The notes: generated from the letters alone by a model not told the origin. A stretch of 64,000 bases of DNA from Lactobacillus hominis DSM 23910 = CRBIP 24.179 (GCF_000296835.1 NZ_CAKE01000022.1:62001-126000), one strand, 5' to 3'; positions 1-9,540 are shown, counted from the stretch's first letter. Made by a program: numbers and translations.

Positions 1-105
1 TGCAAGTGGTTGAACTAGAATTTTGTCTTTTGCTTCGGGTGAAACGGCATAGTGAGAGACAAGTTTACGTACACGTGAAAATTCGATTTCGTCAGTATTA
101 TTCAA
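1..105 (-). CDS. Partial hypothetical protein, N-terminal 35 residues
   Basis: An open minus-strand frame enters the window from its left edge. The likely start is TTG at 105, preceded by a GGAG motif at 117-120 (spacing 11). The visible N-terminus (LNNTDEIEFSRVRKLVSHYA) is charged and has no signal peptide or membrane segment. It lies downstream of a terminator (302-347), so it should have its own promoter in 121-300. I do not recognise the family from 35 residues, and the start codon is uncertain. Confidence 0.5.
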   Translation of the reverse strand, partial: MNNTDEIEFSRVRKLVSHYAVSPEAKDKILVQPLA

Positions 106-148
106 TTTTGTTTTTTCTCCTTAAGAAAATAGATTTTAAATTTGTTTT

Positions 149-179
149 TCTCAAGGGAAAGTAAATTAGTCCCTTGAGA
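149..179 (-). other. Leader stem-loop of the partial gene
   Basis: TCTCAAGGGA (149-158) pairs perfectly with TCCCTTGAGA (170-179) across an 11-nt loop, about 45 nt upstream of the partial gene's start. No T-run follows on the minus strand, so it is not a typical terminator. It may be a leader structure or an operator. Only the inverted repeat is seen; the role is unknown. Confidence 0.4.
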
Positions 180-301
180 CTAAAATACAATTAGCATCAT
201 ATGGCAATATATCCTTTTCTAAATTATTGATTTTAATGATATAACATTTTTACGAAAAAATCATTATAAATTAGGGTAAACAAAGTAGCTTGAAAAATAT
301 A

Positions 302-347
302 AAAATGCTGATAGTCTTCGCTTTAATGAACGATGATATCAGCATTT
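302..347 (-). terminator. Terminator of the odc-lyase operon
   Basis: AAAATGCTGATA and TATCAGCATTTT form a long stem just after the lyase-like gene, giving T-rich ends on the minus strand. Confidence 0.8.
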
Positions 348-355
348 TGCTTTAA

Positions 356-1624
356 TTATTTGTTTTTATAAAATGTCTCTTCTACTGCGTGAGTGATTGC
401 AATCTTATCATGAGCATAAGAAAGTCCACCTTGAATGTATAGACGGTAAGGCGCACGAAGGGGACCATCAGATGATAATTCAATGGTAGAACCTTCAGTA
501 AAGCTACCTGAAGCCATGACAACATCGTCTTCATAACCATCTTGGTGGTATGGAATTGGATCAACGAATGAGTTCATTGGGGAATAGTGCTGAATTGCGG
601 CACAGAATTTAACCATTGGATCTGGTTCGCCAAAGGTTACAGTTTGAACAATATCAGTTCTTGGATCATCCCACTTAGGAGCAACCTTCATACCCATTTC
701 TTCGCATAATGCAGCAGTAAAGATCATCCCTTTGATGGCTTCACCAGTTGTATGAGGTGCCATAAAGAATCCTTGGTAAATATCACGTAAATAGCCCCAA
801 GTAGCACCTTCTCCTTTACCTGCTCCAGGGACGTTAAGGCGTGAGCCTGCGCCTTCGATTAATTCTTTTTTACCAGCTAAGAATGCACCACCTTTAACAA
901 TTCCAGCACCAGCATTCTTGAAAAGCGAACCTGCAAGCATGTCAGCACCATAGAATGTTGGCTCTTCAGTTTCAGAAAATTCACCGTAGCAGTTGTCGAC
1001 AAAGATTTTTACATCAGGACGTACTTCTTTGATGAATTTAAGCATTTTTTTGATTTTTTCCATAGTGAAACTAGCACGTACAGCATATCCCAATGAACGC
1101 TGTATAGTTACAACCTTGATTGATTTATCTTGCAAATCTTTTTCAGCTTGTTCGTAATCAACTTCGCCATTTTCTAATAAGTCAGTATGCTTAAAGTTAA
1201 TACCCCATTCTTTCATATTGCCTGGCTTATCGCCAGCTAAGCCGATAACTTCTTGAATGGTGTCATATGGCATCCCTGTTAAGTAATAGAGCGTGTCGCC
1301 AGGACGCAGCATACTGAATAATCCTACAGAGATAGCTTGCGTTGCTGATGAAAATTGTGGACGCACTAAAGCATCGCCAGTTTTAAAGTAGTCGGCATAA
1401 ATAGCTTCGATTTTATCGCGTCCCATGTCGTCATAGCCATAACCGGTTGAAGGAACTAAATCTTCTTCGCCTACGCGGTGTTTTCTAAATAATTCTAAAA
1501 CGCGTTGTTGGTTGTACAAAACTTGCTCGTCAATTTCGTTTAAACGACCAGCAATCTTTTTGTCAACTTTAACAACTTTTTCTTTTAAATCTTGTGGTAA
1601 ATCTTCAGTCCATGAAAATGTCAT
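356..1624 (-). CDS. PLP-dependent methionine gamma-lyase/aluminium-resistance (YnbB) family protein
   Basis: A 422-residue cytosolic fold-type I PLP enzyme of the YnbB family, usually annotated as methionine gamma-lyase family or aluminium resistance protein. The likely Schiff-base lysine is K236 in GSLFKNAGAG, and DNCYGEF at about 210-216 supplies the cofactor aspartate. Length is normal for the family. The start has AAGGAG seven bases upstream. It lies 10 bp after the ornithine decarboxylase gene, so the two are probably co-transcribed and end at the terminator at 302-347. The true substrate of this family is unsettled. Cys/Met C-S lyase activity is a family-level guess, and the link to ornithine metabolism comes only from position. 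Confidence 0.8.
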   Translation of the reverse strand: MTFSWTEDLPQDLKEKVVKVDKKIAGRLNEIDEQVLYNQQRVLELFRKHRVGEEDLVPSTGYGYDDMGRDKIEAIYADYFKTGDALVRPQFSSATQAISVGLFSMLRPGDTLYYLTGMPYDTIQEVIGLAGDKPGNMKEWGINFKHTDLLENGEVDYEQAEKDLQDKSIKVVTIQRSLGYAVRASFTMEKIKKMLKFIKEVRPDVKIFVDNCYGEFSETEEPTFYGADMLAGSLFKNAGAGIVKGGAFLAGKKELIEGAGSRLNVPGAGKGEGATWGYLRDIYQGFFMAPHTTGEAIKGMIFTAALCEEMGMKVAPKWDDPRTDIVQTVTFGEPDPMVKFCAAIQHYSPMNSFVDPIPYHQDGYEDDVVMASGSFTEGSTIELSSDGPLRAPYRLYIQGGLSYAHDKIAITHAVEETFYKNK

Positions 1625-1634
1625 ATCTATCTCC

Positions 1635-3728
1635 TTATTTTTCTTTTAATACTTCAGCTTGTACGCTAATTTTGCCATTATCTTTTTGATCCCAGTAAAC
1701 GCCTTGAATTTCTGGTACAAAACCAGGGAAGCGTTCGATTGCGCCAACTAAAACTTCAAAGTATTGGCGATCGATCTTAGACCACTTTTCGCCTGGTGCA
1801 ACAATAAAGACGCCTGGTGGGTAAGGAAGTGCTCCTTCGGCAGCAATGCGGCCTTCAACGTCGTTTAAATCAACTAATTCACTTTCATTTTTCATGAATA
1901 ACTGATCTGCAGCAGCTGGCGTCATAACGTAGTCTTGCATATCGTTTTTGGTAAATAATTCCCTTTGTAAAGTAAAAGTTTGATTTTCGCGATAATAATT
2001 GTGCATTTCTTGGCATAACTGTCTTAAAGTATAACCTTTATAGCGTTCAGGATAAACCTTGCTCAATTTAGGCAAAACTTTTTCTAGTGGAGCATCTTCG
2101 TCATAAAATTTTTCGAATTCTAAAAAGGCGTTAAGCAGTGTATCTAATTCTGCCTTGGTGTCGCCTGGAGTTAGTAAAAATAGCAGCGAGTTTAAGTCGT
2201 CTTTAGCGCGAATAATGCGTTTTTCCATTAAAAATTCGGCTACTACTGGGCCAGGGATGCCAGTTTCTTCATATTTGGCGTTTCTGACGTCGATGCCAGG
2301 AGTTTTGACAGTGATCTTTAATGGATCAAGCATTGCTTGACCAGCCGCAATTTTGCTAAAGCCGTGCCAAAGATTATCAGGTTCCAAATTCCAGTACTTT
2401 TCGCTGCTTGCTAGATCATCTGTACTAATATTTTCAAAATTATCAATTACTAGAGGCTTAAATAGTTTTGACTTTTTAATTAATTCTTTGCGCCATTCAA
2501 TGCCTAAGCGCAAAATTTTATCCCACCATTTTTTATTACCAGCTCCGTTTGTTAAATAAGAGTTAACGGTTAAAGAAGCATAGAGTGGGTAAGAATAGCT
2601 GGAAGTCACAAATTTTAAGTAGGCATGGTTGAAGTGTTTGTGATCAACGTAGCGCTTTTGACCTTTTAAGTGGCTGTCTTTTTTCAAAATTTGTGAAGCT
2701 TGTCCCATGCCAGCTTGTTGTTTGTGAAGGGACTGAGTAACTAAAATTCCTGGATCGTCAGGTCCAAATTCTAAGTTAAGAGGCGACAGGTGATTCATAA
2801 TTGGCACAAACTGTTCAAAGCCGCCCCAAGCACAGTCAAATAAAATGTAGTCGCATAACTTGCCAATTTTATCGATCATCCACTTAGCATCGTAGAAAAG
2901 ACCATCATAAGTTTCAGATTGAATAATGGCTAATCTGAAAGGCCTCTTGGCTTTAGCTTTTTGAGGATCAACTTTAGCAATTTCTGATCTAATTTTTTCT
3001 TCACTAAGAAAGTTAGGATCCATTTCGCCAATTAACCCTAAAGCGTTGCGGTCTGTGGGAATGTAGACAGGTTTTGCGCCACTCATAACTAATGCACTAT
3101 TATATAAAGATTTGTGGTTATTGCGGTCAAATAAAACTAAATCGCCCTCAGTTAAAAGCGCGCTGGCACAAATTGAGTTAGCACTAGTTGTTCCGTTAGT
3201 GCAAAAATATACTTTATCGGCATTGTATGTTTGCGCTGCTTTTTGTTCCGCTGTTAGTGGCGTACCACTATGAGTCATGGTATCGCCGAGTTCAGCAACA
3301 GTGTCGCTAGTGTCGGCATACATTAAGTTTTTGCCGAAAAAGCGATTGAAGACTACACCTGCAGGATGTTTTTCATAATAAAGTCCATTGTGGTGGCCTG
3401 GAGTAGTAAAGCTAACAGGACGATCTTGGGCAAAGTTAACTAAGTCTGTTAAAAAGCCTGGGACCATTTCATTAGTGTAGTTTTGTGCTTGTTTGATGAT
3501 TTGTTTTTTCTCGTCTTGTGAGATCGTTTCACGTGAAACTTTAATAATAGGGATGCCAAGGCCAGAAGTTTTTTGAAGATCCTGAGCTATATTTTCAGCT
3601 TGCTTATTAGCTACAACAATTGCAGCTAATTCACTTGCCTGTGTATTTTTATTTAATGCAGTAGTTTTCCAATTGGAAAAATCTCCGTTTTGAATGTTGC
3701 CATCAACGGCAATTTTTAAATAATTCAT
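1635..3728 (-). CDS. odc: Ornithine decarboxylase (Orn/Lys/Arg decarboxylase family)
   Basis: A 697-residue inducible-type amino acid decarboxylase that converts ornithine to putrescine and CO2, consuming a proton. It has an N-terminal wing domain (about 1-105), a PLP domain with the SLHKQQAG motif (Schiff-base K336) and FDCAWGGF (D298), and the usual C-terminal domain. Length is near that of the known Lactobacillus 30a enzyme (about 730). The start has AAGGTGA five bases upstream. It is divergent from an amino acid transporter at 3966, which suggests a decarboxylase/exchanger pair for acid resistance. Ornithine rather than lysine or arginine is inferred from the lactobacillus precedent and not from specificity residues. 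Confidence 0.88.
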   Translation of the reverse strand: MNYLKIAVDGNIQNGDFSNWKTTALNKNTQASELAAIVVANKQAENIAQDLQKTSGLGIPIIKVSRETISQDEKKQIIKQAQNYTNEMVPGFLTDLVNFAQDRPVSFTTPGHHNGLYYEKHPAGVVFNRFFGKNLMYADTSDTVAELGDTMTHSGTPLTAEQKAAQTYNADKVYFCTNGTTSANSICASALLTEGDLVLFDRNNHKSLYNSALVMSGAKPVYIPTDRNALGLIGEMDPNFLSEEKIRSEIAKVDPQKAKAKRPFRLAIIQSETYDGLFYDAKWMIDKIGKLCDYILFDCAWGGFEQFVPIMNHLSPLNLEFGPDDPGILVTQSLHKQQAGMGQASQILKKDSHLKGQKRYVDHKHFNHAYLKFVTSSYSYPLYASLTVNSYLTNGAGNKKWWDKILRLGIEWRKELIKKSKLFKPLVIDNFENISTDDLASSEKYWNLEPDNLWHGFSKIAAGQAMLDPLKITVKTPGIDVRNAKYEETGIPGPVVAEFLMEKRIIRAKDDLNSLLFLLTPGDTKAELDTLLNAFLEFEKFYDEDAPLEKVLPKLSKVYPERYKGYTLRQLCQEMHNYYRENQTFTLQRELFTKNDMQDYVMTPAAADQLFMKNESELVDLNDVEGRIAAEGALPYPPGVFIVAPGEKWSKIDRQYFEVLVGAIERFPGFVPEIQGVYWDQKDNGKISVQAEVLKEK

Positions 3729-3782
3729 TTTTTCACCTTATTTTCCCTATTATTTTCAAAAAAACTTGCAAAAGCTTGATAA

Positions 3783-3835
3783 ATCCTTATAATTTTCTGC
3801 GGATGTTTTTTCATCTGAGAAATTATTATAAGGAT
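3783..3835. other. Long imperfect hairpin between odc and the transporter
   Basis: ATCCTTAT (3783-3790) pairs with ATAAGGAT (3828-3835). The pairing continues inward through AATTTTCT/AGAAATT with a bulge, and GGATG with CATCT, closed by a T6 loop. It sits midway between divergent starts. It could be an operator or an RNA structure in either leader. Confidence 0.5.
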
Positions 3836-3910
3836 GTTACGGCATAAATTATATCTACTTATTGAGGTTATAGACAAGTGGTTTTCAATACTTTGCTGAT
3901 TGTATTAAAA

Positions 3911-3968
3911 CCTCCCAACTTTTTTGCTTAGATAAATGGCAATTAAATTTGGGAGGAAAATAAAATTG
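3911..3968 (+). promoter_or_regulatory. Shine-Dalgarno sequestering inverted repeat
   Basis: CCTCCCAA at 3911-3918 is the exact complement of TTGGGAGG at 3949-3956, which contains the ribosome binding site for the TTG start at 3966. If both are in the mRNA, an 8-bp helix with a 30-nt loop would hide the Shine-Dalgarno sequence. The pairing is seen; translational control is inferred. Confidence 0.5.
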
Positions 3969-5444
3969 GATAAACCAGATATCTTAGATAGCTTAGAACC
4001 TAACAAAAAACACTATATGAGTTGGCCAGTCATTGCCTTAATTGACTTTGTTACCATCATTAGTTTTGAAAATATTTTCTATCCATTTCAAAACCAAGGA
4101 TTATCAGTAGTTATTTCATGGATCTTCTTACTATTTTCATACGTGATTCCTTACGCATTGATTAGTAGTCAGATGAGTTTAACTTTTGATAATCAAGATG
4201 GTGGTCTTGCTTCATGGGTAAGACGCAGTACGAATGATACTTTAGGATATTGGACTTCATGGATGTATTGGGTCCAGAGCGTGCCTTATATCGTGGACGT
4301 TTCCAACTCAGTTATTGTTTCATTTAGCTGGATGATCTTTGGAAACAATAGTTTAGATAAAAAGATGTCAACATTCTGGTTTGGAATTTTGACATTCGTA
4401 ATTATTTTGATTTTTATTTTATTAGAAAATAAACTACGTAACTCACTAGAAATTCTTTCTTTAATTGGTGGGGGAGCAATGTTTATTATGTCTATGCTCT
4501 TTGTCTTGCTTGCTGCATGGTCAGTAATGCATGGACATCATATTGCAACGCAACCTTTTAACTGGGGTGCATTTAAGCCTTCATTTAGCTTGAATTACTT
4601 CTCAACTACCGGTCTTTTGATCTTTGCAATGTCGGGTGCTGAACTTGCTGCGCCATATGTGCAACAAATGAAGAATCCTAAGCGCGACTTTCCTAAGGCA
4701 ATGTGGATGCTTGCCATTATGACTGGATTTTTAACAATCTTTGGAACATTAGCTTTAGCAATGTTCTTTAACGCTCATCATATTCCACATGATTTCAAGA
4801 TGAACGGTCCTTACTATGCCTTTCAATTACTTGGTGAAAGTTTGGGCGTAGGTAAAGTGCTAATGTACATTTTCGCAGTTGTGCAAGCAATCTTTATGAT
4901 GGCGCAACTGGCAGTGCTACTTGATGCATCAAGTCGTGTGTTTGCTGGGGATGTTGGTGAGAAGTTCATGCCAAAATGGCTTACCAAGAAAAATAAGAAC
5001 GGTCGTCCAATTCACTCATACACATTTACCGTTGGACTTAGTTTATTCTTGCTATTATTAACTGGAACTTTACCTAACATTAATACCATTTATAACTGGC
5101 TTTTGAATGTTAACGGAATTATTTCACCATATAAGACTTGTTGGGTATTCTTTGCCTTTGTTGCAATGAGAATGCACCAAGAAAAGTATCACTCAGACTA
5201 TGTCTTCATTAAAAATAAAGCTGGTGCTTTGGCAGTTGGTTTTTGGTGCTTGATTTTCACCTTTGTCTGCGCAACTTTAGGATTTATCCCACAAAACGTA
5301 GAATTAGGGACAAGCGCATTTAGCCACCAATTATGGATGAACATTATTACTGTCGTTGTATTGTTTGGCCTAGGATTTGTTTTACCATGGCTTAGAAAAC
5401 GCGAAGCTAAGCGTGAACAAGCAATGAGTGAAGAATTAGACTAA
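3966..5444 (+). CDS. APC-family amino acid transporter, candidate ornithine/putrescine exchanger
   Basis: A polytopic membrane protein of about 492 residues with roughly 12 hydrophobic segments, in the amino acid-polyamine-organocation superfamily and nearest in feel to the glutamate/GABA antiporter group (DNQDGGLASWV after TM2, conserved FAMSGAELAAPYV). I place the start at TTG 3966 because GGGAGG lies nine bases upstream. An in-frame ATG at 3936 has no binding site and sits inside the hairpin. Being divergent from ornithine decarboxylase, it is the natural candidate to bring ornithine in and put putrescine out. That substrate is an inference from position; other amino acids are possible. 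A bidirectional terminator follows at 5451. Confidence 0.75.
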   Translation: MDKPDILDSLEPNKKHYMSWPVIALIDFVTIISFENIFYPFQNQGLSVVISWIFLLFSYVIPYALISSQMSLTFDNQDGGLASWVRRSTNDTLGYWTSWMYWVQSVPYIVDVSNSVIVSFSWMIFGNNSLDKKMSTFWFGILTFVIILIFILLENKLRNSLEILSLIGGGAMFIMSMLFVLLAAWSVMHGHHIATQPFNWGAFKPSFSLNYFSTTGLLIFAMSGAELAAPYVQQMKNPKRDFPKAMWMLAIMTGFLTIFGTLALAMFFNAHHIPHDFKMNGPYYAFQLLGESLGVGKVLMYIFAVVQAIFMMAQLAVLLDASSRVFAGDVGEKFMPKWLTKKNKNGRPIHSYTFTVGLSLFLLLLTGTLPNINTIYNWLLNVNGIISPYKTCWVFFAFVAMRMHQEKYHSDYVFIKNKAGALAVGFWCLIFTFVCATLGFIPQNVELGTSAFSHQLWMNIITVVVLFGLGFVLPWLRKREAKREQAMSEELD

Positions 5445-5450
5445 CTTAAA

Positions 5451-5490
5451 AAGACTGAATCGAGATTTTGATATCTCTAGATTCAGTCTT
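5451..5490. terminator. Bidirectional terminator
   Basis: AAGACTGAATC (5451-5461) pairs with GATTCAGTCTT (5480-5490). It is flanked by A and T runs and serves the converging transporter and pepO genes. Confidence 0.85.
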
Positions 5491-5504
5491 TTTTGCGTTT
5501 TAAT

Positions 5505-7451
5505 TTACCAGATATGTACTCGTTTTTCGGGATCTAACCACATGCCATCGCCAGGCTTAATATCAAAGGTTGTATAAAAATCGTCGATAGATTGAGCAGC
5601 AACATTCGCTCTAAGCTCTTGTGGAGCATGAGGATCATAGGCAATAATTGATTTTCGATATTGAGGTGTCATTTTACCACGCCAAATTTTAGCCCAAGTT
5701 TGAAAGACTTCTTTTAGATCGCCGTTTTCTTTTTTAGCAGTTTCTATTGCGACTGTAAGACCACCTAAATCGGCAACATTTTCACCTACAGTTAAATTAC
5801 CATTTGTTTTAAGACCTCCGCAGACAATACCATCAAATAAAGTGATTTCAGCTTGCGATAGTTCATTGAATTTAGCATAGTCTTCTTCACTCCACCAATT
5901 ACGAATATTACCAACCTCATCAAATTTAGAACCATTTGGATCAAAAGCGTGGGTAATTTCATGAGCAATTACGGCACCAATACCGCCAAGGTTTTCACTT
6001 AAAGTACGTTCTGTACTGTAAAAAGGATCTTGTAAGATAGCTGCGGGGAAAGTAATGTCATTGTTTATTGGATTATAAAAAGCATTGATCAAGTTGGCAG
6101 GTGTATCTTCTCCCCAAAGTGTACGATCTACTGGCTTATTTAATTGGCTAAAATTGTATTTAATTTTAGTTTGGTTAGCCTTAACTAGATTTTCGTAAAG
6201 CGATTTAGTTGACGAAATTTCGATAAGATCATATAAATCAGAAACGTGATCAGGGTAACCAATTTTTAAAGTAATTGCATTAAGCTTTTTAAGTGCTTGT
6301 TTTCTTGTCTCATTGCTGAGCCAAGTATTATTGTTTAAACGCGTTTTATATGTTGCAAGCATTTTATGAATCATTTGTTCTACATCGGCTTTAGCTTGCT
6401 TTCCAAAGTAAGTTTGACCATAGTAAAGACCGATAATTTCACCAAAAACGCTATTGGCAATGCTGTAAGCGTGCTTATCTTTAGCTTGTAGTTCTTGTAA
6501 TCCATAAATTGCATGTTCATAAGCAAAAGCTGCTTCACGAAATTCTTGTGAAAGATAATTGGCATAGCGATTAATAAATGTTACTATCATCCAGCCCTTG
6601 AGCTCTTCAAAGCTCGTAGAATTGATTAATTCATCGATATGCTTCAAAAACTCAGGTTCTGTTACAATGATTCTTTCTGGCAAGTCAGGAAAAAGACTAC
6701 TTAACAATGCACTAATATCAAGGGATGTGAAAGCTGATTGGAAGTCTGTTAATGTATAGACATTGTAGATGGCTGCAATATCATTTAATTCTTCTTGTGA
6801 TTTTTTGTATTTTGCTAAACGTTTATCGAATTTAATTGCGTCGCTAGCACATTTTTTACTATCGTCATCAGTAAGTCCGGATAGTTTTAGTAGATCTTGT
6901 GCTTGCTTTTCAAAAACAGATAGTAATTGATCAGCAGAAGAATCTTTATATGTAGCTGCATCTGGCAAAAAAGATTCAGTTGAGCCAAAGTAAAGTGCAT
7001 TTTTAGCTGTGTTTTTCATATCGGCAAAGACACTGAGGCTGAATGGGAAGGCAAAATCAGATAAAAGTAAACTACTTGCTTGGCGATTAAAATCTGAGAA
7101 ACTGTTTAAAGAAGTCAATTTGTTCAGATCATTTTTAATCGGTTTTGCACCATCGTCGTCTCTTTTATTAAAATCTAAAGCCAATTGGTAAAGCTGGATT
7201 GCTTTATTTAAATTATTGATTTTTGGTAGATTTTTATTGTTAGAAGAAAAATCATTAAGATCATCTAAAAGCTGTTTCTTGATTTTAATATCTAGTTCTA
7301 CGAACCCATTAATCGAAGAACGGTCGGCAGGAATTTCAGCTTTTTTGAGCCATTTTGAATTAGTAGCTAAGTATAAGTTATCTTGTAATTTTGCAGCAGT
7401 GTTTACTACGGCTGAGTCACCAAGACCGCCACGAATTTTGAAAGTTTTCAT
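5505..7451 (-). CDS. pepO: Endopeptidase PepO, M13 (neprilysin) family
   Basis: A 648-residue zinc endopeptidase that cuts oligopeptides taken up from the medium. It has the family marks in order: NAFYNP substrate-binding motif, the zinc site HEITH at about 497-501, and ENVADLGG with the third zinc ligand E557, ending in the usual tryptophan. There is no signal peptide, so it acts in the cytoplasm like other lactobacillus PepO enzymes. Length is typical. The start has AAAGGAG about ten bases upstream. It is divergent from an Rgg-type regulator at 7551 that could control it, though no operator is recognisable. Confidence 0.95.
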   Translation of the reverse strand: MKTFKIRGGLGDSAVVNTAAKLQDNLYLATNSKWLKKAEIPADRSSINGFVELDIKIKKQLLDDLNDFSSNNKNLPKINNLNKAIQLYQLALDFNKRDDDGAKPIKNDLNKLTSLNSFSDFNRQASSLLLSDFAFPFSLSVFADMKNTAKNALYFGSTESFLPDAATYKDSSADQLLSVFEKQAQDLLKLSGLTDDDSKKCASDAIKFDKRLAKYKKSQEELNDIAAIYNVYTLTDFQSAFTSLDISALLSSLFPDLPERIIVTEPEFLKHIDELINSTSFEELKGWMIVTFINRYANYLSQEFREAAFAYEHAIYGLQELQAKDKHAYSIANSVFGEIIGLYYGQTYFGKQAKADVEQMIHKMLATYKTRLNNNTWLSNETRKQALKKLNAITLKIGYPDHVSDLYDLIEISSTKSLYENLVKANQTKIKYNFSQLNKPVDRTLWGEDTPANLINAFYNPINNDITFPAAILQDPFYSTERTLSENLGGIGAVIAHEITHAFDPNGSKFDEVGNIRNWWSEEDYAKFNELSQAEITLFDGIVCGGLKTNGNLTVGENVADLGGLTVAIETAKKENGDLKEVFQTWAKIWRGKMTPQYRKSIIAYDPHAPQELRANVAAQSIDDFYTTFDIKPGDGMWLDPEKRVHIW

Positions 7452-7550
7452 AGTTATTTGCTCCTTTAAATTTAATGTTGATTTAATAATATCAAGAAAG
7501 TAAAATTATTTTAAAATTAGTCGTATTCGAATAATTTTAAGGAGTACAGA

Positions 7551-8417
7551 ATGACTGTTGGCGAATTGCTTAAAGAATATCGAATAAAACAAAATAAAAA
7601 TCAAAAAGAGTTTGCGGCCGGAATTGTTAGCCAGTCCTATTATTCAAAAGTGGAAAAGAATATCCATCGAATTACTGTAGATGATTTATTACTACTTTTG
7701 ACGCATAATGCGATCCCAGTTAAAAATTTTTTTGAAAAGTTAGAAATTGATCCACATCAGCAACAATTAAATCAGGTAAACGCTCTTTTTGAGGAAGTAA
7801 CCCGAGCTAATTATGCGGACAATTCATTAGCCAGATTTAAGAAGATTAAAGAAAAAGCTATTAACTTAGATATCGAAGCTGATATGAAGAAAAAGATGTT
7901 GTTGATAATTGATGGATTTTTAGAATCGGAAAAAGATGATCCCGAAACTTTTGACTTTAATTTAAGAAATAAGATAAAAGAAGAGTTATTTTTAATGCCA
8001 GAATATGATACCTATAAATTATCAGTGTATGCGAATTTCGTGGATTTGTATGATTTTGATAGTAATCGGCAAATAATTAAACAGATTGTTAAAGCTTTAG
8101 AAAAGAAAAAAGTCGAAAGACAAGACGAAATTTTATTTGCAATTATATTAAATGTCTTAAAGCAAGGCGTTGAAGAGAAAAAAGATAGTGAATTAAATGA
8201 GCTTATTAAAATAGGACATCAAATTTTTGTAATTCCTGAATTTTTTATGTACCGTGAAACGCTCACATTTTATGAAGAATTGATTGCTTATCGTACTGAT
8301 AAAAAAGAGAGGCATTTAAAAAAGTGTGAATTGATTTTAGAAAGTTTTGAATGGGGCGGAATGTCTGCTTTTGGCAAAGGGATGCTAGAATTTCTTAATA
8401 GATATAAAGAGAAATAG
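7551..8417 (+). CDS. Rgg/GadR/MutR-type transcriptional regulator
   Basis: A 288-residue cytosolic protein with an N-terminal XRE-type helix-turn-helix at about 5-60 (KNQKEFAAGIVSQSYYSKVE) and a long helical C-terminal domain without membrane segments. This is the layout of Rgg family regulators, which often answer to small peptides. Ribosome binding site AAGGAG precedes the ATG. It is divergent from pepO. I found no convincing short-peptide gene beside it. The target is unknown; pepO is the simplest guess from position. Confidence 0.8.
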   Translation: MTVGELLKEYRIKQNKNQKEFAAGIVSQSYYSKVEKNIHRITVDDLLLLLTHNAIPVKNFFEKLEIDPHQQQLNQVNALFEEVTRANYADNSLARFKKIKEKAINLDIEADMKKKMLLIIDGFLESEKDDPETFDFNLRNKIKEELFLMPEYDTYKLSVYANFVDLYDFDSNRQIIKQIVKALEKKKVERQDEILFAIILNVLKQGVEEKKDSELNELIKIGHQIFVIPEFFMYRETLTFYEELIAYRTDKKERHLKKCELILESFEWGGMSAFGKGMLEFLNRYKEK

Positions 8418-8420
8418 ATA

Positions 8421-8456
8421 AAAAAGCAATGAAGTTTTGAAGCTCCATTGCTTTTT
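8421..8456. terminator. Bidirectional terminator
   Basis: AAAAAGCAATG (8421-8431) pairs with CATTGCTTTTT (8446-8456), between the ends of the Rgg-type gene and the DUF218 gene. Confidence 0.85.
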
Positions 8457-8457
8457 G

Positions 8458-9510
8458 TTATAATCCCAAAATGCTAGATAAATAATACATCCCTGCCAAT
8501 AGCAAAGTCATCAAGCCGATAAGACCAATCATAGTTGCCTGCAATTTCTTAGTGATCACAAGATAAGCAATAAATTCGCGAATAAAAGCATTCAAGGTGA
8601 AGTACCACTTGGTTTTAGCACCATAACCGATGCATTGCAGTCCTTGGCGTTTTGCTAGAACTAGAGCTCGGTAAACATGATAAGAATTAGTAACTAGGCA
8701 AAAACGTGCATTAGGCTTCATTAATTTATGGGAAAATTTGAGATTTTCGTTAGTTGTTTTAGATTGGTCTTCAATGATGATATCAGCTTTTGGTATACCG
8801 CCCTCTTCAGCATAAGCTGCCATTGCATGAGATTCAGGAATTTCTTCATCTCGACCTTGTCCGCCTGACATGATAATTTTCGAGCCGGGATTCCGCTTAT
8901 AAATTTCAATTCCGCGATTAATGCGACTGGCTAAAAGTGGTGTAACTTTTTTGCCAATTAATCCAGCGCCGAGCACCACAACGTAGTTTAATTGCTTTTG
9001 CCGAATATTAATTAAGTTAAGCCAAGACGTTAAAGTGTACATCACCATGATAAAGATCAGATAGAAGATGCTGAGTGACAAAAATAGATAGATAAAACGA
9101 AACCATGGCTGTGTATTAAAGCGACCGAGCAAAGGAAATCCAAAAATTAAAAATAGGATTGCTACTCCCATTCCTAAAGAGAGAAAATTAGTCCATTTAG
9201 TTCCTTCTTTGAATAATATTTTAATGCCATTATAGACAAACATTAAAATGAGTAAAATCACGAATAAGAAGATTAATAAGGCAATGCCGACAGCGAGTAA
9301 GAGTAGAAACTGAGAAATCAGTTTATGTTGGTTAGGAAATTTTGTATCGATAACAATAATCGTATCAATAGCTAAGAATCCCAGAAACATCAAAGTGGTA
9401 GTTAAAGTGAATCCAGCCCACATTGACCGTCTTTCATGAGTTAAAACAAAAATAAATATTCCTAAACTTGCCAGGAATAGTCCTAGAGACCAATAGAAAA
9501 TTTCAAACAT
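8458..9510 (-). CDS. DUF218 (YdcF/ElyC-like) membrane protein
   Basis: A 350-residue protein with several N-terminal membrane helices (to about residue 165), a DUF218 domain (VVLGAGLIGKKVTPLLASRI, then IIMSGGQG, then ESHAMAAYA) and a C-terminal membrane helix. DUF218 proteins such as SanA and ElyC are linked to envelope integrity and precursor lipids, but the reaction is not established. A paralog of the same build lies at 57844-58962. The ribosome binding site is weak (AAAGGCGG). It appears monocistronic, with terminators on both sides. Confidence 0.8.
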   Translation of the reverse strand: MFEIFYWSLGLFLASLGIFIFVLTHERRSMWAGFTLTTTLMFLGFLAIDTIIVIDTKFPNQHKLISQFLLLLAVGIALLIFLFVILLILMFVYNGIKILFKEGTKWTNFLSLGMGVAILFLIFGFPLLGRFNTQPWFRFIYLFLSLSIFYLIFIMVMYTLTSWLNLINIRQKQLNYVVVLGAGLIGKKVTPLLASRINRGIEIYKRNPGSKIIMSGGQGRDEEIPESHAMAAYAEEGGIPKADIIIEDQSKTTNENLKFSHKLMKPNARFCLVTNSYHVYRALVLAKRQGLQCIGYGAKTKWYFTLNAFIREFIAYLVITKKLQATMIGLIGLMTLLLAGMYYLSSILGL

Positions 9511-9540
9511 AAAATTCCGCCTTTTAGCTGAGTATATTTT

